From DASVUC01 sp038237225 (GTDB lineage Bacteria; Planctomycetota; Phycisphaerae; Tepidisphaerales; Tepidisphaeraceae): a stretch of 64,000 nt of DNA. The stretch lies in contig JBBRYX010000009.1 in assembly GCA_038237225.1 (NCBI GenBank), positions 62,001 to 126,000 of the forward strand, read 5' to 3'. Each line of letters starts with the position of its first letter. Positions within the stretch are counted from its first letter, which is position 1. The notes beneath the pieces are model-generated. The model was not told the origin of the DNA, ran no database searches, and was given only the letters and a program-made list of their open reading frames with translations. The translations under genes and the position numbers were made by a program. Below, one piece after another: positions 48,866 through 57,389 of this stretch.

Positions 48866-51820
48866 TTACAGCGTTCTCTCGAACGTCTCCTTCACATACG
48901 CCTCGAACCGATCGCCGATCTTGATGTCATCGTATCCCGCGAGCTTGATGCCGCACTCAAAGCCATTCTTCACTTCGCGCACATCCTCCTTCACGCGGCG
49001 AAGCGTATCGATCGACAAATTCTCCGTGATCACGCGGCCGTCGCGGATCAGGCGAATCTTGCTGCCGCGCTGGATGTGGCCGTCCACAACCATGCAGCCC
49101 GCGATGTTGCCCATCCGGCTGACCTTGAACACCTGCCGGATCTCCGCGTGCCCGTGCAGCTTCTCTCGCTCTTCCGGCGTGAGCATGCCGCTCAGCGCCT
49201 TCTTCAAATCATCAAAAATCTCGTAAATCACGCGATACGTCTTAACGTCCACATGATTCTGCTCCGCCAAAGCTCTCGCCGTATCGTCCGGCACCACGTT
49301 AAATCCAATGATCGCCACGCGGTTGTCCGTCGGCTTGGTCTTCGTCGCCATCGCCAGTTCAACGTCGCTTTCGTTCACAGCGCCGACGCCGGAGTGGATC
49401 ACGCGAACTTTCACTTCCTGCGTGTTCTGACCGGTCACCGTCGCGACCAGCGTCTCCACCGAACCCTGCACGTCGCCCTTGATGATCAGGTTGATCGTCT
49501 GAACGTCCTGCGCGTTCATCGTGTCGATCAGATTGTCCAGCGTCACCTTGCTCTGTTGTCCAAGCTGTTGCTGACGATTGATCCCACGCCGCTCTTCCGC
49601 GATCGAACGAGCCCGCTCCGCATCCTCAACCGTATAAAACTTGTCGCCCGCATTCGGCAACTGATCCAAACCGCTCACGATCACCGGCGTCGCGGGCCCC
49701 GCCTCCACAATGCTCTCGCCGCGATCGTTAAACAAGCTGCGCACGCGCCCAAAACCTTCGCCCGCCAGCACCGCATCGCCCAGACGCAGCGTGCCTTCCT
49801 GCACCAGCACCGTCGCCACCGATCCGCGACCCGGATCCATTCGTGATTCGATCACGATCCCGCGCGCCGGCGCCGCCGGATCCGCCTTCAGATCCAAAAG
49901 CTGCGACTGGAAGTCCAGAATCTCGATCAGCTCCTTGATGCCCTGGCCCGTCGTGGCGCTCGTCCGAATCACTTCGGTATCCCCGCCCCACTCCACCGGG
50001 TTCAATCCCTGCCCGGCCAACTGTCCCAGCACCATGTCCGGATTCGCGTCCGCGCGATCGATCTTGTTCATCGCCACCACGATCGGCACTTCCGCCGCCC
50101 GCGCGTGGTTAATCGACTCGATCGTCTGCGGCTGCACGCCTTCCGCCGCCGACACCACCAGCACCACAACATCCGTCATCGTCGCGCCGCGAGCACGCAT
50201 CTTCGTGAATGCCTCATGCCCCGGCGTATCGATAAACGTCACGCGCTTCTTGCCGCTCTCGGTCTCGACTTCAACCGTCCATGCCGCCGTATGCTGCGTG
50301 ATCCCGCCCGCCTCGCCCGCCGCGACGTTCGCGTTGCGAATCTTGTCCAGCAGCGAAGTTTTACCATGATCGACGTGACCCAGAATCGTCACCACCGGCG
50401 AGCGAAGCACCAGTGTCGACGCATCCACTTCACGCGCGTCAAACTCACCCACCAGCTCATCTTCCAGCGACTCTTCCTGAGCCACCTGAAGCTCGACGCC
50501 ATACTCCAGCGCTATTGTCGCCGCCGCGTCGGTATCGAGCGTCTGGTTGATGCTGGCGAACACGCCCTGGCGCATCAACTTGCTCATGATGTCCTTCGAC
50601 TTGATCCCGATTGCCGCCGACAACGTCTTCACCGTGATCGGCTCCTCGATCATCACCGGCTCGCCCTTTTGTTGGGCGCTCTTCGCCAGCACGTGCTGCC
50701 CGCGATGCTCCGTCTTGCGGAGATGGCTCTCAAGCTCGCTGCGGCTCTTGCCCGCTTCGTTCAACCGGATCTGCCGATCCAGCAAATCCTGCTCACTGAA
50801 TTCCTTCAGCTTCTCCATCGCCTCGCCGCGCCGTCCATCGGTCCCGCGCCGGCGATTGGACAGCGTGCGATTCTTCTTCTTGTCATCCTCATCATCAGTC
50901 GGCTTAACGCCACGACCCACCGCCCCACCCGGAGGAGCCTGGATGATCCCACCCGCGGGACCTCCGCGCTCAATCGGACGCCGCGGACTCCGCGGTGCCG
51001 AAACCACATCAGGCTTCTCATGCCGAATCACCACCGGCCCCTGAATCACAGCCTTCGTCGGCACCACCATCCGCGGCGGCTCCGCCAGCTGCCGGACCGG
51101 CGCCGCAGCGCCACCCTGCCGGTTCGCCATCGTGATCGTCGGACGCGACACCGGCGCGCGATTCGGATCAAACGCCTTCCCACCCGCCGGACCCGCGTGC
51201 GACACTTTCGCTGCCCCAGCAGGTGGACCCAAAGGCCCCGCCGGTGCAACCGGCGCAGCATGTTGCGGCGCCTCAGCCGCAATCCTCGCCGTCTCCACAT
51301 GCTCAGGCGATGCCGGAGCAACCGGCGCTGCCGGAGCAACAGCCGTCGCCGGCGCTTCAGGCGCCATACGTTCCACCACGGCAGGCGGCGCTTCCACGAC
51401 CGCCGGAGCCGTTTCCGCGGGCTTGGTTCGTACCTTCATGACCGGCGCCTCGACAACCGGTGCTGCCGCAGGCTCCGCAACCTCACGCTCCGGCGCACGC
51501 ACACGCGCTTCAGCAATCGGAGCCTCAGCCGTCGCAACGCCCCCGCCCTCGTCCGCATCCCCCTCGCCCTCGGCTTTCCTCTTGCGCGCCGCCGTCTTCT
51601 TCACCTTCACAGCTTCGACCGGTGGAGCAACCTCCACCGCCGTCCCCCCCTCGTGACCGCTGAACCATTCGCGCACCGTCTCGGACAACCCGAGACTCAG
51701 CACGCTCATGTGGTTCGGAACTTTCTCCGCCAACCCTTCCGCGCGGCACTTCTCGAGAATATCTTTGCTGGTGACGCCAAGTTCCTTGGCGAGCTGATTG
51801 ACGCGAATACCTTTAGCCAA
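48866..51820 (-). CDS. infB: Translation initiation factor IF-2
   Basis: 984 residues. The N-terminal IF2_N domain (IRVNQLAKELGVTSKDILEKCRAEGL) is followed by an Ala/Pro-rich linker of about 300 residues, a second IF2_N-like domain (MIEEPITVKTLSAAIGIKSKDIMSKLM) and the GTPase. The GTPase has GHVDHGKTSLLD, DTPGHEAF and AMNKIDRADANP. Domains II to IV end at ETFERTL. The start is TTG at 51820, because AGGAG lies six bases upstream and MAKGIRVNQLAKELG is the family start. Residues before it come from repeat DNA. It is in the nusA-infB operon. Confidence 0.94.
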   Translation of the reverse strand: MAKGIRVNQLAKELGVTSKDILEKCRAEGLAEKVPNHMSVLSLGLSETVREWFSGHEGGTAVEVAPPVEAVKVKKTAARKRKAEGEGDADEGGGVATAEAPIAEARVRAPEREVAEPAAAPVVEAPVMKVRTKPAETAPAVVEAPPAVVERMAPEAPATAVAPAAPVAPASPEHVETARIAAEAPQHAAPVAPAGPLGPPAGAAKVSHAGPAGGKAFDPNRAPVSRPTITMANRQGGAAAPVRQLAEPPRMVVPTKAVIQGPVVIRHEKPDVVSAPRSPRRPIERGGPAGGIIQAPPGGAVGRGVKPTDDEDDKKKNRTLSNRRRGTDGRRGEAMEKLKEFSEQDLLDRQIRLNEAGKSRSELESHLRKTEHRGQHVLAKSAQQKGEPVMIEEPITVKTLSAAIGIKSKDIMSKLMRQGVFASINQTLDTDAAATIALEYGVELQVAQEESLEDELVGEFDAREVDASTLVLRSPVVTILGHVDHGKTSLLDKIRNANVAAGEAGGITQHTAAWTVEVETESGKKRVTFIDTPGHEAFTKMRARGATMTDVVVLVVSAAEGVQPQTIESINHARAAEVPIVVAMNKIDRADANPDMVLGQLAGQGLNPVEWGGDTEVIRTSATTGQGIKELIEILDFQSQLLDLKADPAAPARGIVIESRMDPGRGSVATVLVQEGTLRLGDAVLAGEGFGRVRSLFNDRGESIVEAGPATPVIVSGLDQLPNAGDKFYTVEDAERARSIAEERRGINRQQQLGQQSKVTLDNLIDTMNAQDVQTINLIIKGDVQGSVETLVATVTGQNTQEVKVRVIHSGVGAVNESDVELAMATKTKPTDNRVAIIGFNVVPDDTARALAEQNHVDVKTYRVIYEIFDDLKKALSGMLTPEEREKLHGHAEIRQVFKVSRMGNIAGCMVVDGHIQRGSKIRLIRDGRVITENLSIDTLRRVKEDVREVKNGFECGIKLAGYDDIKIGDRFEAYVKETFERTL

Positions 51821-51836
51821 AACAGTCTCCTCTAAT

Positions 51837-51948
51837 CTCCTCTCCCATTCCGGAAGAGGCTCATCTCGATCTCTAAAACATCCCAACGCCCGGTACGCCG
51901 AGAGAGGGTTTCTTCTCTGATCCCCTCGCCCGGTACTCCGGGAGAGGG
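51837..51948. repeat. Three tandem CCCTCGCCCGG-type palindromes between nusA and infB
   Basis: A canonical copy at 51923-51948 (CCCTCGCCCGG, TACT, CCGGGAGAGGG) is preceded by degenerate copies near 51882-51908 (CGCCCGGTACGCCGAGAGAGGG) and 51837-51857 (CCTCTCCCATTCCGGAAGAGG). The canonical copy matches the in-gene copy at 3218-3243 in 25 of 26 bases. The rest of the 229-base gap is unremarkable. Confidence 0.85.
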
Positions 51949-52049
51949 TCTACTTCCTCACCGTCAAACCAAACCGTCACGCTAACACATCACCGCCGCA
52001 GCCCATCCAGTCGTACAAAACGCACCACCCTCACATCATCCGCGTCTCA

Positions 52050-53633
52050 CTACACCGGCTCATCCTGCGAAGCCGCCGGCGGCGCCAACCGCCCTTCCGC
52101 AAGGGCAGCCGTATCCGTGTCCTCGTCCGCAAACGCCTTGCTTTCAAGATCCCCATTCCCGTCATCCGGATTGCCAAATCCTCGAACCGCCTGCTCCTCG
52201 GGCGACAAATCATCTTCCGACGCCAGCGTCGATTCCGCATGCGTCGTAATCTCAGGAGCTGATCCCTCCGTCGCTTCCATCGCGCCCGGCATCCGATCCG
52301 CCGACTCATCCGGCGTTGGTGAATCCGCTTCTTCAGTTCGCACAGCAGCCTCCGGTGTCTGGGGTAACAACGGATTCGCAAACGCGACACCATCCACACC
52401 CCGACCTCCTGCCGACGCCAATCCCGCCCCACCACTGAACTTGGCCGCCGCCTGCGCCGCCTTCTTCTGCTCCTGCTCCACCGCCACGATCTTCGCTTCC
52501 TCGGCGCAGCGATCGACAACCTTCTGTGCCGTAGGCTCATCCAACCCAAGCTCTTCCATCAGCGGCCCGGACCCCACTTCCTCAATATCACGAACATCGA
52601 TCAACCCCAGCGCGATTACCTTGTCCACCATGTCCTGCGTGATGCCTTCAACCAACTTCAGTGTCTGATCCAGCCGTGCCATGCCCGCCTGAAATTCCGG
52701 CGGCGTCAGAATATCCACATCCCACCCGGTCAATCGCGCAGCCAGCCGGACGTTCTGCCCGCGCTTCCCAATCGCCAGCGAAAGCTGGTCATCATTCACC
52801 ACCACCGTCGCCCGACCCAGCTCAAAGCAAAGCGAAACCTCCGCCACTTCAGCCGGCTTCAGCGCGTTGGCGATCAAAATCTGCGATGACTCGTTCCATC
52901 GAACGATGTCGATCTTCTCCCCGCCCAACTCATCGACAATATTCTTGATCCGGCTCCCGCGCACCCCAACGCACGCGCCCACCGCATCCACCTTCGAGTC
53001 GATCGAGCTAACCGCGATCTTCGTCCGATGCCCCGGCTCGCGAGCCAGCGCCTTGATCTCAATCGTCCGATCCCCCACCTCAGGCACCTCGCGCTCAAAT
53101 AGCCGCTTCACCATCTCCGGGTGACTCCGGCTCATAATGATCTTCACAGCACTCGGCGTATCCCGAACCTCCGTAATCATCGCCTGAATCCGCTCCCCAG
53201 GATTGTGCGTCTCCCCCGGAATCTGCTCGCTCCGCGGCGCAATCCCCTCCACCCGTCCCAACGAAACAATCATCGTCGAGCCTTCAAACCGCGCGATCGT
53301 CCCCGTCACGATCGTTCCCACCCGATCTTTGTATTCTTCGTAAATGCTCCCGCGCTCATCCGCGCGAATAAGCTGAATCATCACCTGCTTAACCGTCTGC
53401 GCCCCAATACGCCCCATCACCGAAAGCGGCACCACCGTCCCCTGCCGCGCCACCGAAATATCTCCCGATCCCCGATCCACCGTCACCGCAAATTCACTCG
53501 TGTCCTCAGTATCGAACTGCTTGCGCAGCCCCGACGCCACGGCCTGCTCAATGTCCGTATAAACCTGCTCCCGCTCAATATTCTTGTCGCGCGCGATCCC
53601 ATCAACAATTCGAACCAATTCCGGATTAGGCAT
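52050..53633 (-). CDS. nusA: Transcription termination/antitermination protein NusA
   Basis: 527 residues. The N-terminal domain (PELVRIVDGIARDKNIEREQVYTDIEQAVASGLRK) binds RNA polymerase. An S1 domain (VGTIVTGTIARFEGSTMIVSLGRVEGIAP) and two KH domains follow (VGVRGSRIKNIVDELGGEKIDIVRW and LSLAIGKRGQNVRLAARLTGWDVDI). HhH-like helical segments come next, then an acidic tail of about 130 residues (EEADSPTPDESAD, SEDDLSPEEQAV). AGGAG lies 11 bases before the ATG. It begins the minus-strand run nusA-infB-ylxP-like-rbfA. No rimP gene precedes it. Confidence 0.94.
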   Translation of the reverse strand: MPNPELVRIVDGIARDKNIEREQVYTDIEQAVASGLRKQFDTEDTSEFAVTVDRGSGDISVARQGTVVPLSVMGRIGAQTVKQVMIQLIRADERGSIYEEYKDRVGTIVTGTIARFEGSTMIVSLGRVEGIAPRSEQIPGETHNPGERIQAMITEVRDTPSAVKIIMSRSHPEMVKRLFEREVPEVGDRTIEIKALAREPGHRTKIAVSSIDSKVDAVGACVGVRGSRIKNIVDELGGEKIDIVRWNESSQILIANALKPAEVAEVSLCFELGRATVVVNDDQLSLAIGKRGQNVRLAARLTGWDVDILTPPEFQAGMARLDQTLKLVEGITQDMVDKVIALGLIDVRDIEEVGSGPLMEELGLDEPTAQKVVDRCAEEAKIVAVEQEQKKAAQAAAKFSGGAGLASAGGRGVDGVAFANPLLPQTPEAAVRTEEADSPTPDESADRMPGAMEATEGSAPEITTHAESTLASEDDLSPEEQAVRGFGNPDDGNGDLESKAFADEDTDTAALAEGRLAPPAASQDEPV

Positions 53634-53670
53634 AATTCAAAAACTCCTCGCTATTCAGTTTTCTCTTTAC

Positions 53671-53693
53671 GTAGCATGGACGTCTCGCCCATG
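53671..53693. repeat. Half copy of the GCATGGACGTCTCGCCCATG repeat
   Basis: GTAGCATGGACGTCTCGCCC and ATG match one arm of the 36351-36407 hairpin. It lies in the leader of nusA. Confidence 0.7.
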
Positions 53694-53728
53694 TCTTTTT
53701 CTGTTTCACCACAAACCAAACAAATCAC

Positions 53729-53760
53729 CAAACAAAAAAGCCATCCCAATCCTGGGACGG
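53729..53760 (-). terminator. Rho-independent terminator downstream of the ABC ATPase gene
   Basis: Minus strand: CCGTCCCA, loop GGAT, TGGGATGG (eight pairs with one G-T), then CTTTTTTGTTTGG. It lies 128 bases beyond the stop at 53888 and would also insulate nusA. Confidence 0.85.
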
Positions 53761-53796
53761 CCCACAGTCCGATACGAACCTGTGCAAACGCCTAAA

Positions 53797-53825
53797 CGCT
53801 CATCCAGATCCTTTCTGGACGAGCG
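53797..53825 (-). terminator. Second hairpin in tandem with the terminator
   Basis: Minus strand: CGCTCGTCCAGA, loop AAGGA, TCTGGATGAGCG (12 pairs with one G-T), then TTTAGG. The stem is strong but the T-run is short. The rest of the gap 53634-53887 holds no gene. Confidence 0.5.
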
Positions 53826-53887
53826 GCGCTTCGGAAAATCCGGTGAAATCACCAGATTTCCCTGCCATTGCGAAATTGGCTCCATGC

Positions 53888-55129
53888 TTATGCAATCGCA
53901 TGGGCCGGCTCGCTTACAAGGCTCAGGTTCATCCCGGTCGCTCCGGGTTCGAAAAAGTGGACCTTATGAAGCGCGACGAACACCGTCGCCTCCTTATCCG
54001 TCTGGAGGCCCGCTTGCGCCTCCACCCTGCCAACAACATAATCATGCAGGGTTGTGCTCATATAAACGTCCATATCACTGCCCAGCGGCTCAACCACGTT
54101 CAACTTCACCTTCAACGCCGCCGATCCTTCCGACTGCAACAGATGCAAATGTTCCGGGCGAACGCCCAGAACCACATGCTTACCAACTTCTCCCGCCATC
54201 CGTTCTTTCAGATGCGCAGGAACGGGCAGTCTAAACCCATTCCCCGGCAACGTCAATTTACCAACCATCACAACGGGCTCATCCGATGCCAGCTTCGCAT
54301 CACCATTCGAGCCCAATGCCGTCGCCCCAGCGACCCGTGCCCCCTCCAGCGCGCCTTCCTCAAAAACCATCTCCCCATCCACCATCTTGATCGCGCCGTC
54401 AAAGAAATTCATGGGCGGCATCCCAATGAACCCCGCCACAAATCGATTCACCGGATGATTGTATGTCTGCAAAGGCGTATCCGCCTGCTGAATAATCCCA
54501 TCTTTCATCACCACGATCCGGTCCCCCAGCGTCATGGCCTCTTCCTGATCGTGCGTCACATAAATCGTCGTCGTCTTCAGCCGATGATGCAGCCGCTTCA
54601 ATTCCGCCCGCGTCGTTACCCGCAGTTTCGCATCCAAATTCGACAGCGGCTCGTCAAACAAAAACGCCGCCGGCTCCCGCACGATCGCACGACCCACCGC
54701 CACGCGCTGCCTCTGCCCACCCGAAAGCGCCTTCGGCTTTCGCTCCAGCAAATGCTCAATATCCAGAATCTTCGCCGCCTCAGTCACCCGCTGATGAATC
54801 TGTGCCTTCGGCATCCCACGCAGCTTCAACCCAAACGCCATGTTCTTATAAACCGTCATATGCGGGTAAAGAGCATAGTTCTGAAACACCATCGCAATGT
54901 CCCGATTCTTAGGCGGAACATCATTCACCACCCGATCCCCAATCCGAATCACCCCATCGCTAATCTCTTCCAACCCCGCCACCATCCGCAACGTAGTCGA
55001 TTTCCCACACCCGCTAGGCCCCACCAAAACCACAAACTGCTGATCCGCGATCGAAAGATCAATCGCATCCACAGCCTTCACCCCACCCGGATAAATCTTC
55101 GTAATTTTCTCAAGTTCAACTCGAGCCAT
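53888..55129 (-). CDS. Sugar ABC transporter ATP-binding protein (MsmK/UgpC/MalK type)
   Basis: 413 residues. Walker A VGPSGCGKST (about residues 36-45), Q-loop VFQNYALYPHMTVYKNMAFGL, signature LSGGQRQRVAVGRAIVREP, Walker B FLFDEPLSNLDAKLR and switch VTHDQEEAM are complete. The last 140 residues form OB-like TOBE domains ending HFFEPGATGMNLS, as in ATPases serving several carbohydrate importers. It energises uptake at the inner membrane. No permease or binding-protein gene is adjacent, so it is probably shared by several importers encoded elsewhere. A strong terminator follows. Confidence 0.92.
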   Translation of the reverse strand: MARVELEKITKIYPGGVKAVDAIDLSIADQQFVVLVGPSGCGKSTTLRMVAGLEEISDGVIRIGDRVVNDVPPKNRDIAMVFQNYALYPHMTVYKNMAFGLKLRGMPKAQIHQRVTEAAKILDIEHLLERKPKALSGGQRQRVAVGRAIVREPAAFLFDEPLSNLDAKLRVTTRAELKRLHHRLKTTTIYVTHDQEEAMTLGDRIVVMKDGIIQQADTPLQTYNHPVNRFVAGFIGMPPMNFFDGAIKMVDGEMVFEEGALEGARVAGATALGSNGDAKLASDEPVVMVGKLTLPGNGFRLPVPAHLKERMAGEVGKHVVLGVRPEHLHLLQSEGSAALKVKLNVVEPLGSDMDVYMSTTLHDYVVGRVEAQAGLQTDKEATVFVALHKVHFFEPGATGMNLSLVSEPAHAIA

Positions 55130-55205
55130 AGAAACACTTCCACCGCTGAGGGTATACCGTCGCCCGGGTTCAGTATAACCGCCGCCAATTGCCGGTCAAA
55201 CCTAT

Positions 55206-55412
55206 TCAGATCGCGTCCCCACGCCCGGATGCGTGACATTTTCTGGCGGCAAAAAGCGTGGCGCCCAACTCCCCCGGCACCACCGCATCCACATACTGCG
55301 TGTTGCAAATCCAGTTCGCGTTGCCAAAACGACGGCTCGGTGTCGCGCAGCCTCCCAAACTCGCCAGCGCGCAGGCCAAGCTCATCACCCACAGAAAACC
55401 TATCCTTCCCAT
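55206..55412 (-). CDS. Small lipoprotein of unknown function
   Basis: 68 residues. MGRIGFLWVMSLACALASLGGC has a clear lipobox (SLGGC), giving a mature peptide of about 47 residues with Cys residues in NWICN and ARKCH. AAAGGGAG lies six bases before the ATG at 55412, so the start is well supported. No family is recognised. It lies in the gap upstream of the ABC ATPase on the same strand. Confidence 0.6.
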   Translation of the reverse strand: MGRIGFLWVMSLACALASLGGCATPSRRFGNANWICNTQYVDAVVPGELGATLFAARKCHASGRGDAI

Positions 55413-55581
55413 AGAAATCTCCCTTTGAATTCCCATTACATATCACGTTTCCACCCTTCCAGATCAACTATCCTGTTCCCCCGTAGGCACCCCCCCCACA
55501 GGGCGATCGCATTTGCCCATTTTGGATTGCGGATCTCCCGTTCAAATCCCTCTCTCTGTGTGCTAGAAGAACTTCAGCAAC

Positions 55582-55917
55582 ATGAAACAAATCTACTCCG
55601 CCCGCGACGAACTCGACGCCCAACTCGCCAAGACCGCCCTCGACGAAGCCGGCATCGAATCCGTCATTCAACCCGGCGCCCTGGGGTCCATCCTCGGCGA
55701 ACTCGCCGTCTCCGAAGAAACCCTCCCCTCCCTCTGGGTCCGCGAAGAAGACGCCGACCGCGCCGCCGAAATCCTCACGATGTTCAAATCCAACACCCCT
55801 CCCCCGCCCACCGCACTCCCCTGGACCTGCCCCAACTGCCGAGAGGCCATCGAGCCCCAATTCACCCAATGCTGGAACTGCAACACCCCACGCCCCAGCG
55901 CATCGGATGCCCCCTAG
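55582..55917 (+). CDS. DUF2007-like protein with a C-terminal zinc ribbon
   Basis: 111 residues. MKQIYSARDELDAQLAKTALDEAGIESVIQPGALGSILGEL...LPSLWVREEDADRAAEIL is a DUF2007 (PII-like/GlnB-like) domain. WTCPNCREAIEPQFTQCWNCNTPRP is a zinc ribbon. The domain is sometimes called a putative signal transducer, but its ligand is unknown. It appears monocistronic. Confidence 0.8.
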   Translation: MKQIYSARDELDAQLAKTALDEAGIESVIQPGALGSILGELAVSEETLPSLWVREEDADRAAEILTMFKSNTPPPPTALPWTCPNCREAIEPQFTQCWNCNTPRPSASDAP

Positions 55918-56234
55918 TTCCCAAAAAATCTCCAAACTTTTCCGCCGCTTTTCCCCGCCCCCAAGTTACAATGTTTCCGTTTAATCAAGGGGGCATCCGT
56001 GGTTCTTCGCCACTCATCTCGATCTCAGGTTCATTCGACGTCACGGCTCCGATGCGAGCCATGCTTCGTCCCGCATCGCCGTCCCTCACTTATCCACCGC
56101 CACCTCATCAAATGCATCAGTTTGCAACATAATGCAACACTTTTCCAAATTCACTTCCATCGCTCCGCGCAGTTTGTCACCTCCCGTCGTCTATCCCCGT
56201 TGCCCCACCTGCCGGGAGTCTGCACAATCCCCCC
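55918..56234. other. Gene-free region upstream of cax
   Basis: 317 bases without a convincing gene. TTACAAT lies at 55965-55971. Near the right end TTGCCC (56200-56205) and CACAAT (56223-56228) form a candidate promoter. Confidence 0.4.
56200..56228 (+). promoter_or_regulatory. Candidate leaderless promoter of cax
   Basis: TTGCCC and CACAAT are exactly 17 bases apart, and six bases (CCCCCC) separate the -10 from the ATG at 56235. No ribosome-binding site can fit, so a leaderless transcript is implied. Confidence 0.5.
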
Positions 56235-57377
56235 ATGCGTCTCATCAACCTCCTCGGCTACCTCGCCATCCCCCTCGCCTTCCTCATCCACTACTACCTC
56301 GGCAAGGGCGCCCGATGGGAACCCGTCGCCACCTTCCTGGCCGCCGGCTTCGGCGTCATCCCCCTCGCTCACCTCATGGGCGAAGCCACCGAACACCTCT
56401 CCGAACGCACCGGTCCAACCTGGGGCGGCCTGCTCAACGCCACCTTCGGCAACGCCGCTGAACTCATCATCGCCATCATCGCGCTCTCCAAAGGTCTCAA
56501 CGAAATCGTCAAAGCCTCTCTCACCGGTTCCATCCTCGGTAATCTGCTGCTCGTCGCCGGCGGCGCCATGGTCGTCGGTGGCTGGAAGCGCGAAAGCCAA
56601 TCCTTCAACACCAAAGCCGCTGAAACCAACTCGGGCCTGCTCGCCCTCTCCGTTGCAATGCTCATCGTCCCCGCCATTTTCCACTTCACCGCCGAAGCCC
56701 GACACGACGTCGCAATTCGCGACCACGAGCACGCCGTTTCCATCGGGACAAGCATCGTCCTGCTCATCGTTTACGGACTGGCGATGCTCTTCACCCTCCG
56801 CACCCACCGCCACATCCTGTCCCCCGAGCCCGCACGCTCCGAGGAAGATAAGCCCGGCATCTCCGCCCTTCACCCCGGTTGGTCGGTCAAAAAAAGTATC
56901 GCGATGCTCCTCCTCGCCTCCGTCGGGATCGGAATTGTCGCTGAGCTTCTCGTCGGTTCCGCCGAGCACGTCGCCCAATCCCTCGGCTGGAACCACGTCT
57001 TCGTCGGCGTCATCCTCCTCGCGATCATCGGTAACGCCGCCGAGCACTCCACCGCCCTCCTGCTCGCCCACCGCGACGACATGGACACCGCCATGACCAT
57101 CACGTTCCAAAGCTCGATTCAGATCGCGCTGTTCGTAACTCCGCTGCTCGTTCTGCTAAGCGCCGTCATGGTCGCAACCGGTGCCCAGCATGCCCAGCAC
57201 CTGGATTTAATCTTTAGCCCCATGGAAGTCATCGCCGTCATGATCACCGTCATGATCGTCATCGTTCTCGCCATCAATGGCGAATCCAACTGGCTCGAAG
57301 GCGCACTCCTCCTCGCCCTCTACGCCATTCTCGGAATTGCATTCTTTTATATCCCGACTGACGCTGCCCATAAGTAA
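56235..57377 (+). CDS. Calcium/proton exchanger (Cax family)
   Basis: 380 residues, about eleven membrane segments. The two inverted exchange motifs are clear: LNATFGNAAELIIAIIAL (about residues 67-84) and AIIGNAAEHSTALLLAHRDDMDTAMTI (about 258-283). An acidic/His loop SEEDKPGISALHPGW separates the halves. Cax proteins export Ca2+ or other divalent cations in exchange for protons across the cytoplasmic membrane. The start ATG lies six bases after a CACAAT box, with no ribosome-binding site. The next gene follows 12 bases after the stop and is probably co-transcribed. Confidence 0.92.
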   Translation: MRLINLLGYLAIPLAFLIHYYLGKGARWEPVATFLAAGFGVIPLAHLMGEATEHLSERTGPTWGGLLNATFGNAAELIIAIIALSKGLNEIVKASLTGSILGNLLLVAGGAMVVGGWKRESQSFNTKAAETNSGLLALSVAMLIVPAIFHFTAEARHDVAIRDHEHAVSIGTSIVLLIVYGLAMLFTLRTHRHILSPEPARSEEDKPGISALHPGWSVKKSIAMLLLASVGIGIVAELLVGSAEHVAQSLGWNHVFVGVILLAIIGNAAEHSTALLLAHRDDMDTAMTITFQSSIQIALFVTPLLVLLSAVMVATGAQHAQHLDLIFSPMEVIAVMITVMIVIVLAINGESNWLEGALLLALYAILGIAFFYIPTDAAHK

Positions 57378-57389
57378 GATAAACGTGCG

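Noticed and set aside
50105..51835. Open frame of more than 570 codons on the plus strand over infB
   Set aside because: Arg/His/Pro-rich shadow of the infB Ala/Pro-rich linker; no family motif and no ribosome-binding site.
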